Positions 1 to 8,731 of a DNA stretch of 23,327 nt are shown piece by piece. This DNA is from a virus: positions 1 to 23,327 of IMG/VR virus record IMGVR_UViG_3300047444_000253, one strand, 5' to 3'. Position 1 is the first letter of the stretch, and each line of letters starts with the position of its first letter. The translations under genes and the position numbers were made by a program. The notes under the pieces are model-generated. The model had not been told where the DNA came from and did not search any database. It saw only the letters and a list, made by a program, of their open reading frames with translations.

Positions 1-1
1 T

Positions 2-946
2 GATACGGACAACGCCAAAAAAGCCGCCGGGATGCTGGCGAACGAGATGGATGCTGCACAGGCGCACTACGGTCTGTCTCCGTCGCAACGGAAACTGTTT
101 CCGAAAGCGTTGATGGATCAAATGCAGGAGAAGCTACACGCTGCCAATCAGGAAGGCGGCGAGGGAGCCTACAAATTCATTCTCGGTCAGGCTGCGGTCT
201 GGGGCGATAACTGGCCTAAGATTTACGCGCAAGCCAAGAAAGAGGAAGGTCCGCTGTTCGAGGTCATCGGCTCCCTGACGGACAATCTATCCCCTCGTGC
301 TGGCATTGCCTTGTCGGCTAACGCCAGTGTTCCGACCGCCAAGATACTCGAAACCATGCCAAAGGATCAGGTGACGGGGTTGCAGCAAGGCGTCGTGACC
401 TTGATGCAGGACTTCAACAAAACCGTGCATGGGTCAGACCGCGAGAAAACAATTCAAGCCTTCGATGACCAGACCAAGAAGCTCGCGGCTATTTATATGT
501 CTCAGGGCCTAGCGTCGTCTCCCACAGAGGCGGCAAAAATGGCCTTTGATGATGTGGTCGGAAAGCATTACACGTTCCAGGGAACGACGCGCATTCCAAA
601 GTCCGTTCCCTATGATCCGTCCGTTATCGGATACGGGGCGCAGGTCGCCAAAAGCCTTCTCGGGACTAAAATACCCGTCGCGTCCAAGTCAGACGCTCTC
701 GGTCGCGGTCTGACCGACCAGTATCTTGCCGATGCCACAGCGCAGAGCCTCAGAGATTTTGGAACCTGGGTAACGGCGCCCGGTGACGTTGGACTGGCAC
801 TACGTCAGGAAAACGGCCTATTTGCGCGGGGTGCCGATGGCAAGCCGATCATGCTGACGTGGAAGCAATTGTCTGATTTGGCTGCGGGTGGGCAACAAAC
901 CCCTGCGTCAACTGCCTTTGATTGGCAGTTCCGGTGGAACCAATAA
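2..946 (+). CDS. Large virion-associated protein, 3' part only
   Basis: The reading frame is open from the first bases of the window, so the gene begins upstream; about 314 codons are visible. The first ATG inside is at 32, but the codons before it continue in the same style, so it is probably not the true start. The protein is soluble-looking, rich in Ala, Lys and Gln, with no clear membrane segment and no catalytic motif that I recognise. It ends in TAA that overlaps the ATG of the next large gene (TAATG), so the two are translationally coupled. From its place ahead of two very large proteins and the tail/lysis genes I infer a structural or DNA-ejection protein. It could instead carry a peptidoglycan-cleaving domain in the missing N-terminal part. 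Confidence 0.6.
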   Translation, partial: DTDNAKKAAGMLANEMDAAQAHYGLSPSQRKLFPKALMDQMQEKLHAANQEGGEGAYKFILGQAAVWGDNWPKIYAQAKKEEGPLFEVIGSLTDNLSPRAGIALSANASVPTAKILETMPKDQVTGLQQGVVTLMQDFNKTVHGSDREKTIQAFDDQTKKLAAIYMSQGLASSPTEAAKMAFDDVVGKHYTFQGTTRIPKSVPYDPSVIGYGAQVAKSLLGTKIPVASKSDALGRGLTDQYLADATAQSLRDFGTWVTAPGDVGLALRQENGLFARGADGKPIMLTWKQLSDLAAGGQQTPASTAFDWQFRWNQ

Positions 947-3597
947 TGCCGATCTACTCCGGGCAAATGGATGTTGCCCCGGCAGAGGAGGATATCGGCA
1001 CTATGTCCGCCACGTTCGGACAGCAAATGTCAGAGACAATCGAGGGTGGGTTTACCGATAGTCTTACGGCTGGCCTAATCCGCTCAATCGCGATCCAGAA
1101 CGCAAAGTACGGTGTTATTCCGGGGGTGGAAGGACCGCAACCTGACCTACCTGCCGATGCCTTCGGTTCCGATATGCCGTTGGAGGACGCCAAGAAAAAG
1201 GTATCCGACAATCACCTTAAACTAAATCTCGGTACTAGCCCCACCATCAAGTCCGGTGTGTTGGACATGATGATGAACACGGAACGAGATCGGGTCGAAC
1301 GGCAGACCACCATCGAGCGCGGGCCGCACAACCTCTTTGCCGGGACGGCCACGCTTGGCACGTCGTTCCTAGTCGGTGCCCTCGATCCGATCAACATCGG
1401 ATTGGCGTCGATCCCCGTGGTGGGCGAGGCCAACTATGCCCGTTGGCTGGAATCCGCCGGTCAGAGCATCATCGGTCGCGCTGCCGTGCGCGGCGGAGTT
1501 GGCGCGGTATCCGGGGCGGCGTTCGGCGCCGCGACGATCCCGTTGGAGTATTACATCAATTCGGAGGAGGGCCGCGACTACCGTATGACCGACGCCTTGC
1601 TCTCCATCGTGGAGGGCGCGGGGCAGTTTGCCGGGATGAATGCGGGCTTTGGCCTGATAGGGGATATCTTCCGCAGGGCGACCGGACGGGCTCTCAGGAT
1701 GCCCGCCGACGCCATGAAGCCGTCCCCGGATAAGGTGTATTTTCCTGAAGGCTACTTCATACAAGAGCCTGGGAGGATTTACGAGGAACCTTCGCCTTGG
1801 AACTTCACCATACCGGAAATCTACCAACTCCCCCTACAGGCCAAAAAGGACGCCATGCAGGCGGCGGTGGCAGCGGTGGTGGAGGATAGGCCGGTAAGGT
1901 CGGCAGAACTCGTCGCTGAGGCGGCTAAAAACGATCCTCCGATAGCGGAGAGAGTACGTCCCGAGGAACCATTACCAATCTTTGCTCAACCAAGACCACT
2001 AGATGAATTTGCAAGTAACTTTGCTTATGAAAGAAAGCCATTAGAGCCAAACGACCGAAGGGTGGTCAATATAAGCAATAACCTAGACCCGCTAGTTAAG
2101 GAAACATCAAAGAAATTTCCGCAGATTGCAAAGACATTAGAACAGATCAGCAAAGACCTAAGTGCCGCCAACGACACAGGTATTGATGTTGAATCCGTTA
2201 TCGAGAGGCTAGATAATCAAATTGCATTGGTTGAAAAGAATGGTGGCGGTTCTTATTTAACCCGCCGCATTGGGCAGATGCTTGATGACGTAATCGAACT
2301 CAGGGACAAGCCGTTCACTGACGAGATGGCTCACCGTAGCGAGGTTAGCATCCTTCATGGGTACTATGAGCAGTTTTTCAATGAAGTAGTCAATCCAAAA
2401 GCCGGGACTGTTGGTGCCTCTATGTCTCTTAAGGAGAGATTAGAGGCTGCAAAGATGCACCTTGAACGGTTAAACAACACCATAGAAGCAAACAAAGGAA
2501 AGCCTCAAGGTGGTGGGAATAGACAACTCTTAACAGAAAAACTTGCCTACGAAGATGCGGTAAGCGCACTTGAAAAAAGTCAACCACGAAAAGTTCCAAC
2601 GCCTGCCGCCCCCACCTACGAGGAACTTCCTACCCTTACGGAGCCGCCCAAGATCACGGAGCCGTCCCTGTTCCAGCACGTCCGTTCTGTCGGCAAACTA
2701 AAGCCAACACCTGACGTTCTCTCCATCTTTGGTCGTCACCGTCCCGACCTGATGAACAAGGACACGGGCCTTACCCTCGACCAAATGCTGCCGGGGGTCG
2801 TCCAGGCGGGGTTTATCCACGACCAGGGTCGAATTTCCGGTGGAGAACTCACGAGCCGACCGGAGGACTTAGCCAACCTTCTGCGCGAGGAGGAGTCCGG
2901 AAACCGGCAGTTCCGTCTTGGGGCAGAGGACGCAAGAGCCACACAGGCTTTGAGCCGTAAGCGTCAGGAGTTAATGACGGACCTAAATGCTGAATTGCAT
3001 GGTTTGGGTACGTCCTACGCCTCTCTCCCCAAGAAAATGACCGACCGGGCTCTCTACATCATGTATGCTGACGGCAAGGACGCCGAAACGGCCTATAATC
3101 AGGCTATCATGGAGCAAGACTACTATGCCGAGAAAGCGGGGACGATCCGGCGGCACCCGGCGAACAAAACAGAAAATGAGCCCGCAGGACCATCGGGAGC
3201 AGGCCCAGATGATACGCGAGGACAGCGGGCCGGAGGAACTAGCGCAGGCGCACGATCTGCTGGCGAGGTGGGGCGACAGGAGTCTTGGCGAACCCTCTCA
3301 GACCTCGCAAGAGACGACGCCGCAGAACGAGAAGCTCTAGAGGCGTCGAAGGCCGCCGACGCCGTTCCCATGCCCGCCTCTATTACCAAGGACAAGGCAC
3401 TTGCGGCGGCGACGGCGGCGGAACAGGCGGCGGCAGAGGAAGTCAAACTGCACTACGATGCAGGGACTTTGCCGGAGGCCACTAAACAAGCATTAGACGA
3501 CGAACTTCTAAAAATAGACCAGACGACAAAGGACTGGTCGAACGCTCTTGAAACGGCAACGACCTGTCTCATTGGCGGAATGTTCGGAACCATCTAG
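946..3597 (+). CDS. Large internal/ejection-type virion protein (883 aa)
   Basis: An in-frame TTG at 922 is open, but ATG at 946 overlaps the previous stop (TAATG) and has GGTGG just upstream, so I choose 946. Residues about 120-240 form a Gly/Ala-rich hydrophobic block with the segments ALDPINIGLASIPVVG and GGVGAVSGAAFGAATIPLEY, like the membrane-interacting parts of podovirus ejection proteins. A middle part (about 340-550) is charged and coiled-coil-like, with KERLEAAKMHLERLNN. Near residues 745-785 there is a Gly/Pro/Ser-rich hinge, followed by an Ala/Glu-rich tail. The DNA for the middle part (about 1965-2600) is visibly AT-richer than either flank and uses different codons, which suggests a recombined module. 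The role is inferred from size, composition and place; no enzyme motif was recognised. Confidence 0.6.
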   Translation: MPIYSGQMDVAPAEEDIGTMSATFGQQMSETIEGGFTDSLTAGLIRSIAIQNAKYGVIPGVEGPQPDLPADAFGSDMPLEDAKKKVSDNHLKLNLGTSPTIKSGVLDMMMNTERDRVERQTTIERGPHNLFAGTATLGTSFLVGALDPINIGLASIPVVGEANYARWLESAGQSIIGRAAVRGGVGAVSGAAFGAATIPLEYYINSEEGRDYRMTDALLSIVEGAGQFAGMNAGFGLIGDIFRRATGRALRMPADAMKPSPDKVYFPEGYFIQEPGRIYEEPSPWNFTIPEIYQLPLQAKKDAMQAAVAAVVEDRPVRSAELVAEAAKNDPPIAERVRPEEPLPIFAQPRPLDEFASNFAYERKPLEPNDRRVVNISNNLDPLVKETSKKFPQIAKTLEQISKDLSAANDTGIDVESVIERLDNQIALVEKNGGGSYLTRRIGQMLDDVIELRDKPFTDEMAHRSEVSILHGYYEQFFNEVVNPKAGTVGASMSLKERLEAAKMHLERLNNTIEANKGKPQGGGNRQLLTEKLAYEDAVSALEKSQPRKVPTPAAPTYEELPTLTEPPKITEPSLFQHVRSVGKLKPTPDVLSIFGRHRPDLMNKDTGLTLDQMLPGVVQAGFIHDQGRISGGELTSRPEDLANLLREEESGNRQFRLGAEDARATQALSRKRQELMTDLNAELHGLGTSYASLPKKMTDRALYIMYADGKDAETAYNQAIMEQDYYAEKAGTIRRHPANKTENEPAGPSGAGPDDTRGQRAGGTSAGARSAGEVGRQESWRTLSDLARDDAAEREALEASKAADAVPMPASITKDKALAAATAAEQAAAEEVKLHYDAGTLPEATKQALDDELLKIDQTTKDWSNALETATTCLIGGMFGTI

Positions 3598-6113
3598 TGG
3601 CAACCGAACGGGAAGATTGCATCGACCGGATCATCAAGCAGACCGGCGGGCGCATTGGTCGCAAGGCATTAGAGGACGAACTCGACAAACTGTTTGAGGC
3701 GGCCAATAACGAGGATGGCCGCCCGCCCGCCTCGGCGATGGCGGAAGCGGCCCGCAAGCTCAACGACAAGTTTCTAGAAAAGTCCGCGCTCGATAAGCGC
3801 AACGCCAGAGAGTCGGCACTAAAATATACCGACCTGAAACGCCGCACCAAGCTAGGCCCGGATGCCTTTAGCAGCATCGACGCCATCCTAGTCGGGGCCA
3901 CCAAGGCGTTCGAGGGCAGCAAGAAGTCGGTGCAGGCCGTCATGCACGGCCTACGTGACCGTTTATCGGGCGGGCTAATTACCGACATGAAGGCCAAGGG
4001 CGTCCACGACGCCTTCGTGTCGGGCACCATCGAGGACGAAACGCAACTTGAACTCTACGAGTTGAACCGGGGGAAATTGGGCAGCCCCGGCGTCACAAAA
4101 AACACCATGGCGCTAGAAGCCGCCAAGGTGATCGAGAAGTGGCAGAAGATCAACGTCGATTACATGAACAAGGCGGGAGCCTGGATCGGCTCCTACCTCG
4201 GCTACATCACCCGCACTACCTACGATTCAGACAAAATCCGCCTTTCTGGCATGGACTACTGGAAGTCCAAGGCTAAGGAACGGATGGATTTGGAGCGCAC
4301 GTTCGGCAAATACAGCGACGTGCAATACGACAAGATCCTGACCGAAATGTACGGCAGGTTCGTGCGCGGTGAACACAAGCTCTATCAACTGCCGCTGGAC
4401 GATCTGGATGACTTGGGCAAGGGATTCGACATTGCCCGCAAGGCTTCCGCCCATCGCGAGGTGCATTGGAAGGATGGCCGCTCGTGGATGGAAAACAACA
4501 AGGAGTTTGGCGAAACCGGATTTAAGGATTCCGTCATTGGTTCTCTGCAAAACGGTGCCCGCACGGCCTCGTTGTTGCAGGCTTTCGGGAACGAACCCCG
4601 CCTTGCCTTTGAAAAACTGCTGGAGGAAACGAGGGTTGGGATTTCCGATCTGACGCAACGCAAGGCGTTCGAGAGCAAAATACCGTTCCTGCGAAACGAG
4701 TTTGCCTATCTTGATGGCTCTGCCAATATTCCGGTCAACGAAACAAGGGCGAGACTGGTCGGCAACTGGATGGCAGTCATGCGCTTGGGCCATCTGGGGT
4801 TCATGCCGTTCACATTGCTAGGCCATGGCACCACCAAGTTCTCCGAAATGCGCTGGCACGACATGGGCGCATTGGAACGCATCGGCAAGTCACTCTCTAG
4901 CTTCTTCCCGGCCCCCAAGGGATCGTTCAACGAGCAAGTCATCAAGATGGCCAATTGGGGTCAGGAGGCCGAGGTCGGCAGCATCCTCGCCCAATACGAC
5001 GCCAAGGACACGACGGTTGGAATGTTAAGCCGGTGGGAGGAACGGTTCTTCAAGTGGACCGGCTCTACTTTCATGACGGTTAACTCTCGGTCCAATCTGA
5101 AGGCCATGATAGCCAAGTCCATTGGAGAAAAATACGGCAAGCCATTCGAGGAGCTAGGCGCCCACGAACGGATGCTCTGGAACCAATACGGCATCGGCGG
5201 CAAGGCCGAATGGGATTTGTTCAACAAGGCCAATTGGCTTGAACTCAGCGGCGAGCGGGCTTTCACGCCCGATATTGTCCACGATATTCCTGACGCCGAC
5301 GTGGCCTCATACTTGAAGGCCAAGGATAAGAAAGTCCTGACCGAAGCGCAAATGACGCGGGCGGTGGCGAAGTTCAAGGATGATATGTCGCTCACGCTGG
5401 CCGGATACTTCGCGGATCGCGGCAGCATCGGCGTTCTTGAAGTCGGCGCTAAGGAACGTGCCCTGCTCTATGGTTCGACACGTCCGGGCGACCCGTACAA
5501 CATTGCCAAGAAACTGCTGTTTCAGTGGAAGCAGTTTCCATTGACCATGATGACAAAGGTGTGGGCGCGGGAACTGTACGGCGGTCAGGACAAATCGCAA
5601 ATCACGCGAGGTCTTATTGAACTCGCCATTGCCTCGACGGTCGCGGGTGCCGCCGCCAATATGTTGAGTCATGCGGCAAGAGGACAAAACCCCGTGAGCG
5701 ATTGGCAGAACCATCCCATGCAATCTCTAGCCGCATCCTTCATTCGTGGCGGGGCAGGCTCCATCTTGGGCGACTTCATGCTCGGCAATTACTCCCGGTT
5801 CGGACATTCGTTCCTCTCGACCTTGGCGGGTCCGACGATCTCTCAACTGGAAGATATCAACACCATTCGGCAGGACGTTTTACACGCCGCGCAGGGACAC
5901 AAGGCGCGTGAAGGCATTACAGAAACCGTGCAACTCATCCGTCGCAATACGCCGTTCATCAATACGTTCTACACGGAAATGGCGATTGATTATCTGTTCA
6001 TGTACCGATTCCAGGAATGGATGAATCCCGGATATCTCCGTCGCCATGAACAGCGCGTCAAAACACAGTCCGGTATTGACTACTGGCTGAAACCTTCCTC
6101 GGTCGTTCACTAG
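3597..6113 (+). CDS. Large virion protein, probable ejection/internal protein (838 aa)
   Basis: The GTG start overlaps the previous stop (TAGTG), giving tight coupling. The protein is mostly helical and charged at the N-terminus (residues 1-110, many Lys/Glu/Arg). A hydrophobic Ala/Gly stretch lies near residues 675-750 (IELAIASTVAGAAANML; GGAGSILGDFMLGN). Just before it is LLFQWKQFPLTMM, and near the C-terminus YLFMYRFQEWMNPGYLRR. This pattern of 'FQ-K-FP' plus a Tyr/Arg-rich tail recalls the last large structural protein of several podoviruses of proteobacteria, from memory only. It lies directly before the tail appendage genes. I infer a virion protein released with or guiding DNA into the host; the exact role is unknown. 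Confidence 0.55.
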   Translation: MATEREDCIDRIIKQTGGRIGRKALEDELDKLFEAANNEDGRPPASAMAEAARKLNDKFLEKSALDKRNARESALKYTDLKRRTKLGPDAFSSIDAILVGATKAFEGSKKSVQAVMHGLRDRLSGGLITDMKAKGVHDAFVSGTIEDETQLELYELNRGKLGSPGVTKNTMALEAAKVIEKWQKINVDYMNKAGAWIGSYLGYITRTTYDSDKIRLSGMDYWKSKAKERMDLERTFGKYSDVQYDKILTEMYGRFVRGEHKLYQLPLDDLDDLGKGFDIARKASAHREVHWKDGRSWMENNKEFGETGFKDSVIGSLQNGARTASLLQAFGNEPRLAFEKLLEETRVGISDLTQRKAFESKIPFLRNEFAYLDGSANIPVNETRARLVGNWMAVMRLGHLGFMPFTLLGHGTTKFSEMRWHDMGALERIGKSLSSFFPAPKGSFNEQVIKMANWGQEAEVGSILAQYDAKDTTVGMLSRWEERFFKWTGSTFMTVNSRSNLKAMIAKSIGEKYGKPFEELGAHERMLWNQYGIGGKAEWDLFNKANWLELSGERAFTPDIVHDIPDADVASYLKAKDKKVLTEAQMTRAVAKFKDDMSLTLAGYFADRGSIGVLEVGAKERALLYGSTRPGDPYNIAKKLLFQWKQFPLTMMTKVWARELYGGQDKSQITRGLIELAIASTVAGAAANMLSHAARGQNPVSDWQNHPMQSLAASFIRGGAGSILGDFMLGNYSRFGHSFLSTLAGPTISQLEDINTIRQDVLHAAQGHKAREGITETVQLIRRNTPFINTFYTEMAIDYLFMYRFQEWMNPGYLRRHEQRVKTQSGIDYWLKPSSVVH

Positions 6114-6120
6114 GTATCCA

Positions 6121-6900
6121 ATGCCAGAAATCCAAGGCAACAGCACCGTCGATAGGCTGGACGGTGTAAACCAAGGCGTAGCCTTCAAGGCGCCCGTCCG
6201 CTGCACGACGACGGGCTCTGACATTGGTGTGTTGACCGGACTGTTGACGCTGGATGGCGTGACGTTGATTGAGGGCGACCGCGTACTGGTCAAGGACCAG
6301 ACCGACGAGACGCTAAACGGTATTTACAATGCCTCGGCGGGCGATTGGGTAAGAACGCTAGACGCCAACGGCAACCGGGACTTGGTGTTTGGTTCTGCCG
6401 TTATCGTCAATGAAGGCACGGCAAACACGAGAGCGGTGTGGGCTCTCACTTGTACTGATAATCCGATTGTCATCGACCAGAGCCTTCTTACGTGGCAGCC
6501 TATCGGGTTCGCCACCATCACGATTGGCGCATTGCCACTATCGGCAAAAACCTCAGCCATTGAGTTCATTATATTTGGGTCTCCCATAGCAACCGGGGTA
6601 GCGGGCGACGTAGAGGTTCCTTGGGATTGCACAATCGACCGTGTGACGCTCGCCGGGGATACGACTGGATCAATCGTGGTCGATATCTGGGTGGGCGCCT
6701 ATTCCGGATATCCGCCGACCGTTGCCAATACAATAACGGCTGCCGCGATACCGACCATAGTTAGTGGCACCAAGTACCAGGACACGACCCTGACCGGATG
6801 GACTAAAAACATGAACGCGGGGCAAATGATTAGATACAACGTCAATTCTGTTTCCGCATTTGCCCGCTGCCTTGTGTCCATTCATGTGACCAAGAGGTAG
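6121..6900 (+). CDS. Tail fibre/appendage protein, two-domain
   Basis: ATG follows TAGGT seven bases after the previous stop. Residues 1-120 are a beta-rich module common in phage tail appendage proteins, with DGVTLIEGDRVLVKDQTDET and NGIYNASAGDW, ending near LTWQPI. Residues about 145-259 form a second beta-sandwich-like module with VPWDCTIDRVTLAGD, GSIVVDIWVGAY, YPPTVANTITAAAIPTI and LTGWTKNMNAG, a C-terminal unit I know from many phage tail proteins. The N-terminal module is repeated alone in the next gene. The likely role is receptor binding or decoration at the tail tip. Confidence is good for the tail assignment, lower for the exact position in the virion. Confidence 0.75.
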   Translation: MPEIQGNSTVDRLDGVNQGVAFKAPVRCTTTGSDIGVLTGLLTLDGVTLIEGDRVLVKDQTDETLNGIYNASAGDWVRTLDANGNRDLVFGSAVIVNEGTANTRAVWALTCTDNPIVIDQSLLTWQPIGFATITIGALPLSAKTSAIEFIIFGSPIATGVAGDVEVPWDCTIDRVTLAGDTTGSIVVDIWVGAYSGYPPTVANTITAAAIPTIVSGTKYQDTTLTGWTKNMNAGQMIRYNVNSVSAFARCLVSIHVTKR

Positions 6901-6901
6901 T

Positions 6902-7264
6902 ATGTCAACCGCCACAGACCGCCAAGGCGTCAACAACGAGGTCGCATTCAAGCCGCCCGTGCGGGTAGCGACTACGGGAGCCATTACGCTCTCAGGCTTG
7001 CAGACGATTGACGGGGTGGCCTTGGCCGACAGCGACCGGGTTCTAGTCAAGGACCAAGCCGATCAGACGACCAACGGCCTCTACAGCGCCACCACGGGCG
7101 ATTGGCCTCGCACCCTCGATTGCAACGGCAACCGGGATATCGTGAAGGGCTCTCTGGTTTTTGTAAACGAAGGCTCGACGCTTACCAAGACGATATGGGC
7201 GGTGACGGCCTCGGACCCTATCACCATAGACTCCACCAACATCACTTGGACGAGGATTGTCTGA
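6902..7264 (+). CDS. Small tail appendage protein, single module (120 aa)
   Basis: This protein aligns end to end with residues 1-120 of the preceding one: GVNNEVAFKPPVRVATTG, SDRVLVKDQADQT, NGLYSATTGDWPRTLD, NGNRDIVKGS, FVNEG and the final Thr-Trp strand. It lacks the second module. The ATG is two bases after the previous TAG, and its own stop is three bases before the endolysin start. It probably arose by tandem duplication followed by loss of the C-terminal domain. It could act as an adaptor, a chaperone or an alternative tip protein. Confidence 0.7.
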   Translation: MSTATDRQGVNNEVAFKPPVRVATTGAITLSGLQTIDGVALADSDRVLVKDQADQTTNGLYSATTGDWPRTLDCNGNRDIVKGSLVFVNEGSTLTKTIWAVTASDPITIDSTNITWTRIV

Positions 7265-7266
7265 CC

Positions 7267-7902
7267 ATGGCCATTACCCTCAAAGTCCTCGATATCAGCC
7301 ACCACAATACCGGGCCAAACGGCGGGCCTATCGACTTTGATCGAATTTATAGTTTCGGGATCAGGGGGATTATCCATAAGTCCACGCAAGGCACCGGCAT
7401 GGTTGACAATATGTATGCTTCTCGAAAGCAGGCAGCGTTGCGGGCAAACCTGCTATGGGGCGCCTATCACTTTGCCGATTCCAGCGACCCAGAGGAACAG
7501 GTTCAACACTTTCTTGATGTGGTAGCGCCCGAACAGACAACGCTTGTTGCTCTCGACTTTGAGCCCAACGGAAGCAATACAATGACGTTGGATGGGTGCA
7601 GGAAGTTCCTTCATTCGGTAGAAGATAGCCTTGGCCGCAAGGCAGTTCTCTACAGCGGAAATCTAATCAAAGAAACCTTGGGCGACGATAAAGACAAATA
7701 CCTGTCTGCCCACAGGCTTTGGATTGCACAATATGGTCCTGTGGCCAAAGTACCGCCTGCCTGGGATGACTACTGGCTATGGCAGTTCTCCGATGGAAAC
7801 GTAAATACGCACGGCATTAAAGTGCCGGGTATTTCCGGGCAGGTTGACATGAACTCTTACGAGGATAGCGACGAGGCGTTGACCGAGGATTGGCCGAGTT
7901 GA
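7267..7902 (+). CDS. Endolysin, glycoside hydrolase family 25 muramidase (211 aa)
   Basis: The frame is open from 7102, but the ATG at 7267 is three bases after the previous stop, and the family fold starts there. GH25 lysozymes cut the MurNAc-GlcNAc bond of peptidoglycan. The usual signatures are present: VLDISHHN with Asp9 near the N-terminus, IHKSTQG, WGAYHFA, the catalytic LVALDFEP with Asp97 and Glu99, AVLYSGN, LWIAQYG, and the late WQFSDG...VDMN pattern. The length matches a single catalytic domain without a cell-wall binding domain, as expected in a phage of Gram-negative bacteria. There is no signal peptide, so it should need the holin encoded next. Confidence 0.9.
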   Translation: MAITLKVLDISHHNTGPNGGPIDFDRIYSFGIRGIIHKSTQGTGMVDNMYASRKQAALRANLLWGAYHFADSSDPEEQVQHFLDVVAPEQTTLVALDFEPNGSNTMTLDGCRKFLHSVEDSLGRKAVLYSGNLIKETLGDDKDKYLSAHRLWIAQYGPVAKVPPAWDDYWLWQFSDGNVNTHGIKVPGISGQVDMNSYEDSDEALTEDWPS

Positions 7903-8294
7903 CTGCCGTTGATGCTTCGAGACTTTCAGAACCTACGGTGGAAGGAGAGTCTTGGCTAAACCGCACTTGGCGGCCACTAATGTCACTTCAATACCTGCTG
8001 GTTTGTTTGTGTGATTTTATTGTATTTCCTGCACTGACAATCGTTCTTAACGGTTCTGACCACACCCATCCTTGGCAGTCCCTTACGCTTTCGAACGGCG
8101 GCATGTATCATATAGCGATGGGCGCGATTGTCGGCGTGGCGACCTACATGCGTAGCCAAGAAAAGCTAGCGGTATTCAACGGACCAGTTGGCGCAGGGAT
8201 GTCTTCAAGCAGCACCACGATCACATCTACTCAGCAAACTAAAGACCAAACGGTTCCATCCGACGAGCCGACAAAACCGGGAAGGCCAGACTAA
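7890..8294 (+). CDS. Holin (about 134 aa)
   Basis: Residues 1-30 are soluble and include SWLNRTWRPL. A hydrophobic segment covers about 33-53 (LQYLLVCLCDFIVFPALTIVL without its ends) and a second lies at about 71-87 (GMYHIAMGAIVGVATYM). The tail is Ser/Thr/Lys-rich and polar. The WRPL motif followed by two membrane segments is typical of a large holin family next to phage endolysins. It overlaps the endolysin end. The exact start is uncertain: TTG at 7890, TTG at 7899 (overlapping the TGA) and GTG at 7938 are all in frame. It should form the inner-membrane hole that releases or triggers the GH25 enzyme. Confidence 0.8.
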   Translation: MAELTAVDASRLSEPTVEGESWLNRTWRPLMSLQYLLVCLCDFIVFPALTIVLNGSDHTHPWQSLTLSNGGMYHIAMGAIVGVATYMRSQEKLAVFNGPVGAGMSSSSTTITSTQQTKDQTVPSDEPTKPGRPD

Positions 8295-8731
8295 TGCGTA
8301 CTCACGGTCTAACACTAAAAGACGGTAAGTACCGACCAGAATATATTTCGTGGATTGCTATGCGAGTTCGGTGTATAAAGAAAAAAGATAAAGCATATCC
8401 TAGATATGGCGGCAGAGGAATTAAAGTGTGTGAAAGGTGGCTAAACGATTTTTCAGCGTTCTTTGATGACATGGGAGAGAGGCCAACAAAAAATCACTCT
8501 CTTGATCGTATTGACAACGATGGAGATTATTCTCCTGCAAATTGCAGATGGGCAACTTCTAAGGAGCAAAACACAAATAAAAGAAACATTGTTTTTATTG
8601 AGGTAAATGGGAGAAGGGTCTGTCTGAAGGATGCCGCGAGAGCGGTAGGTCTGAATTACGCTACTGTGAAATATCGCCGACTTTCCGGTTGGAAGGAATC
8701 TGAGTGGTTACAGCCAATTGGAGGCACATAA
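8294..8731 (+). CDS. HNH/AP2-like homing endonuclease-type protein (145 aa)
   Basis: This is a recognisable selfish-gene type of phages: EYISWIAMRVRC, then YGGRGIKVCERW (residues 38-49) and HSLDRIDNDGDYSPANCRW (68-86), containing the His68, Asp71, Asp74 and Asn83 expected of this HNH-like core. Residues about 104-140 form a helix-turn-helix-like unit (GRRVCLKDAARAVGL, YATVKYRR). It sits between holin and spanin with TAATG overlaps at both ends, so it fits the operon perfectly, yet its codons are clearly AT-richer than the late genes. Known relatives make site-specific DNA cuts and spread into cognate sites; activity here is inferred. Confidence 0.85.
   Translation: MRTHGLTLKDGKYRPEYISWIAMRVRCIKKKDKAYPRYGGRGIKVCERWLNDFSAFFDDMGERPTKNHSLDRIDNDGDYSPANCRWATSKEQNTNKRNIVFIEVNGRRVCLKDAARAVGLNYATVKYRRLSGWKESEWLQPIGGT

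Noticed and set aside
922-945. TTG start for the 883-aa gene
   Set aside because: ATG at 946 overlaps the previous stop as TAATG and has GGTGG at a proper distance; the upstream extension is inside the previous gene.
1369-1827. 152-aa minus-strand open frame in the 883-aa virion gene
   Set aside because: Antisense shadow, Arg/His-rich composition typical of noncoding frames in GC-rich DNA.
4227-4793. 188-aa minus-strand open frame inside the 838-aa virion gene
   Set aside because: It is antisense to an intact, well-coupled gene, has no ribosome site, and the protein has no recognisable pattern; GC-rich codon bias creates such shadows.
7102-7266. N-terminal extension of the GH25 endolysin
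   Set aside because: The extension lies in another frame of the small tail protein and is not lysozyme-like; the fold starts at ATG 7267.
7372-7380. TTATCCATA as a DnaA box
   Set aside because: A single imperfect match inside the endolysin gene, far from replication genes, expected by chance.
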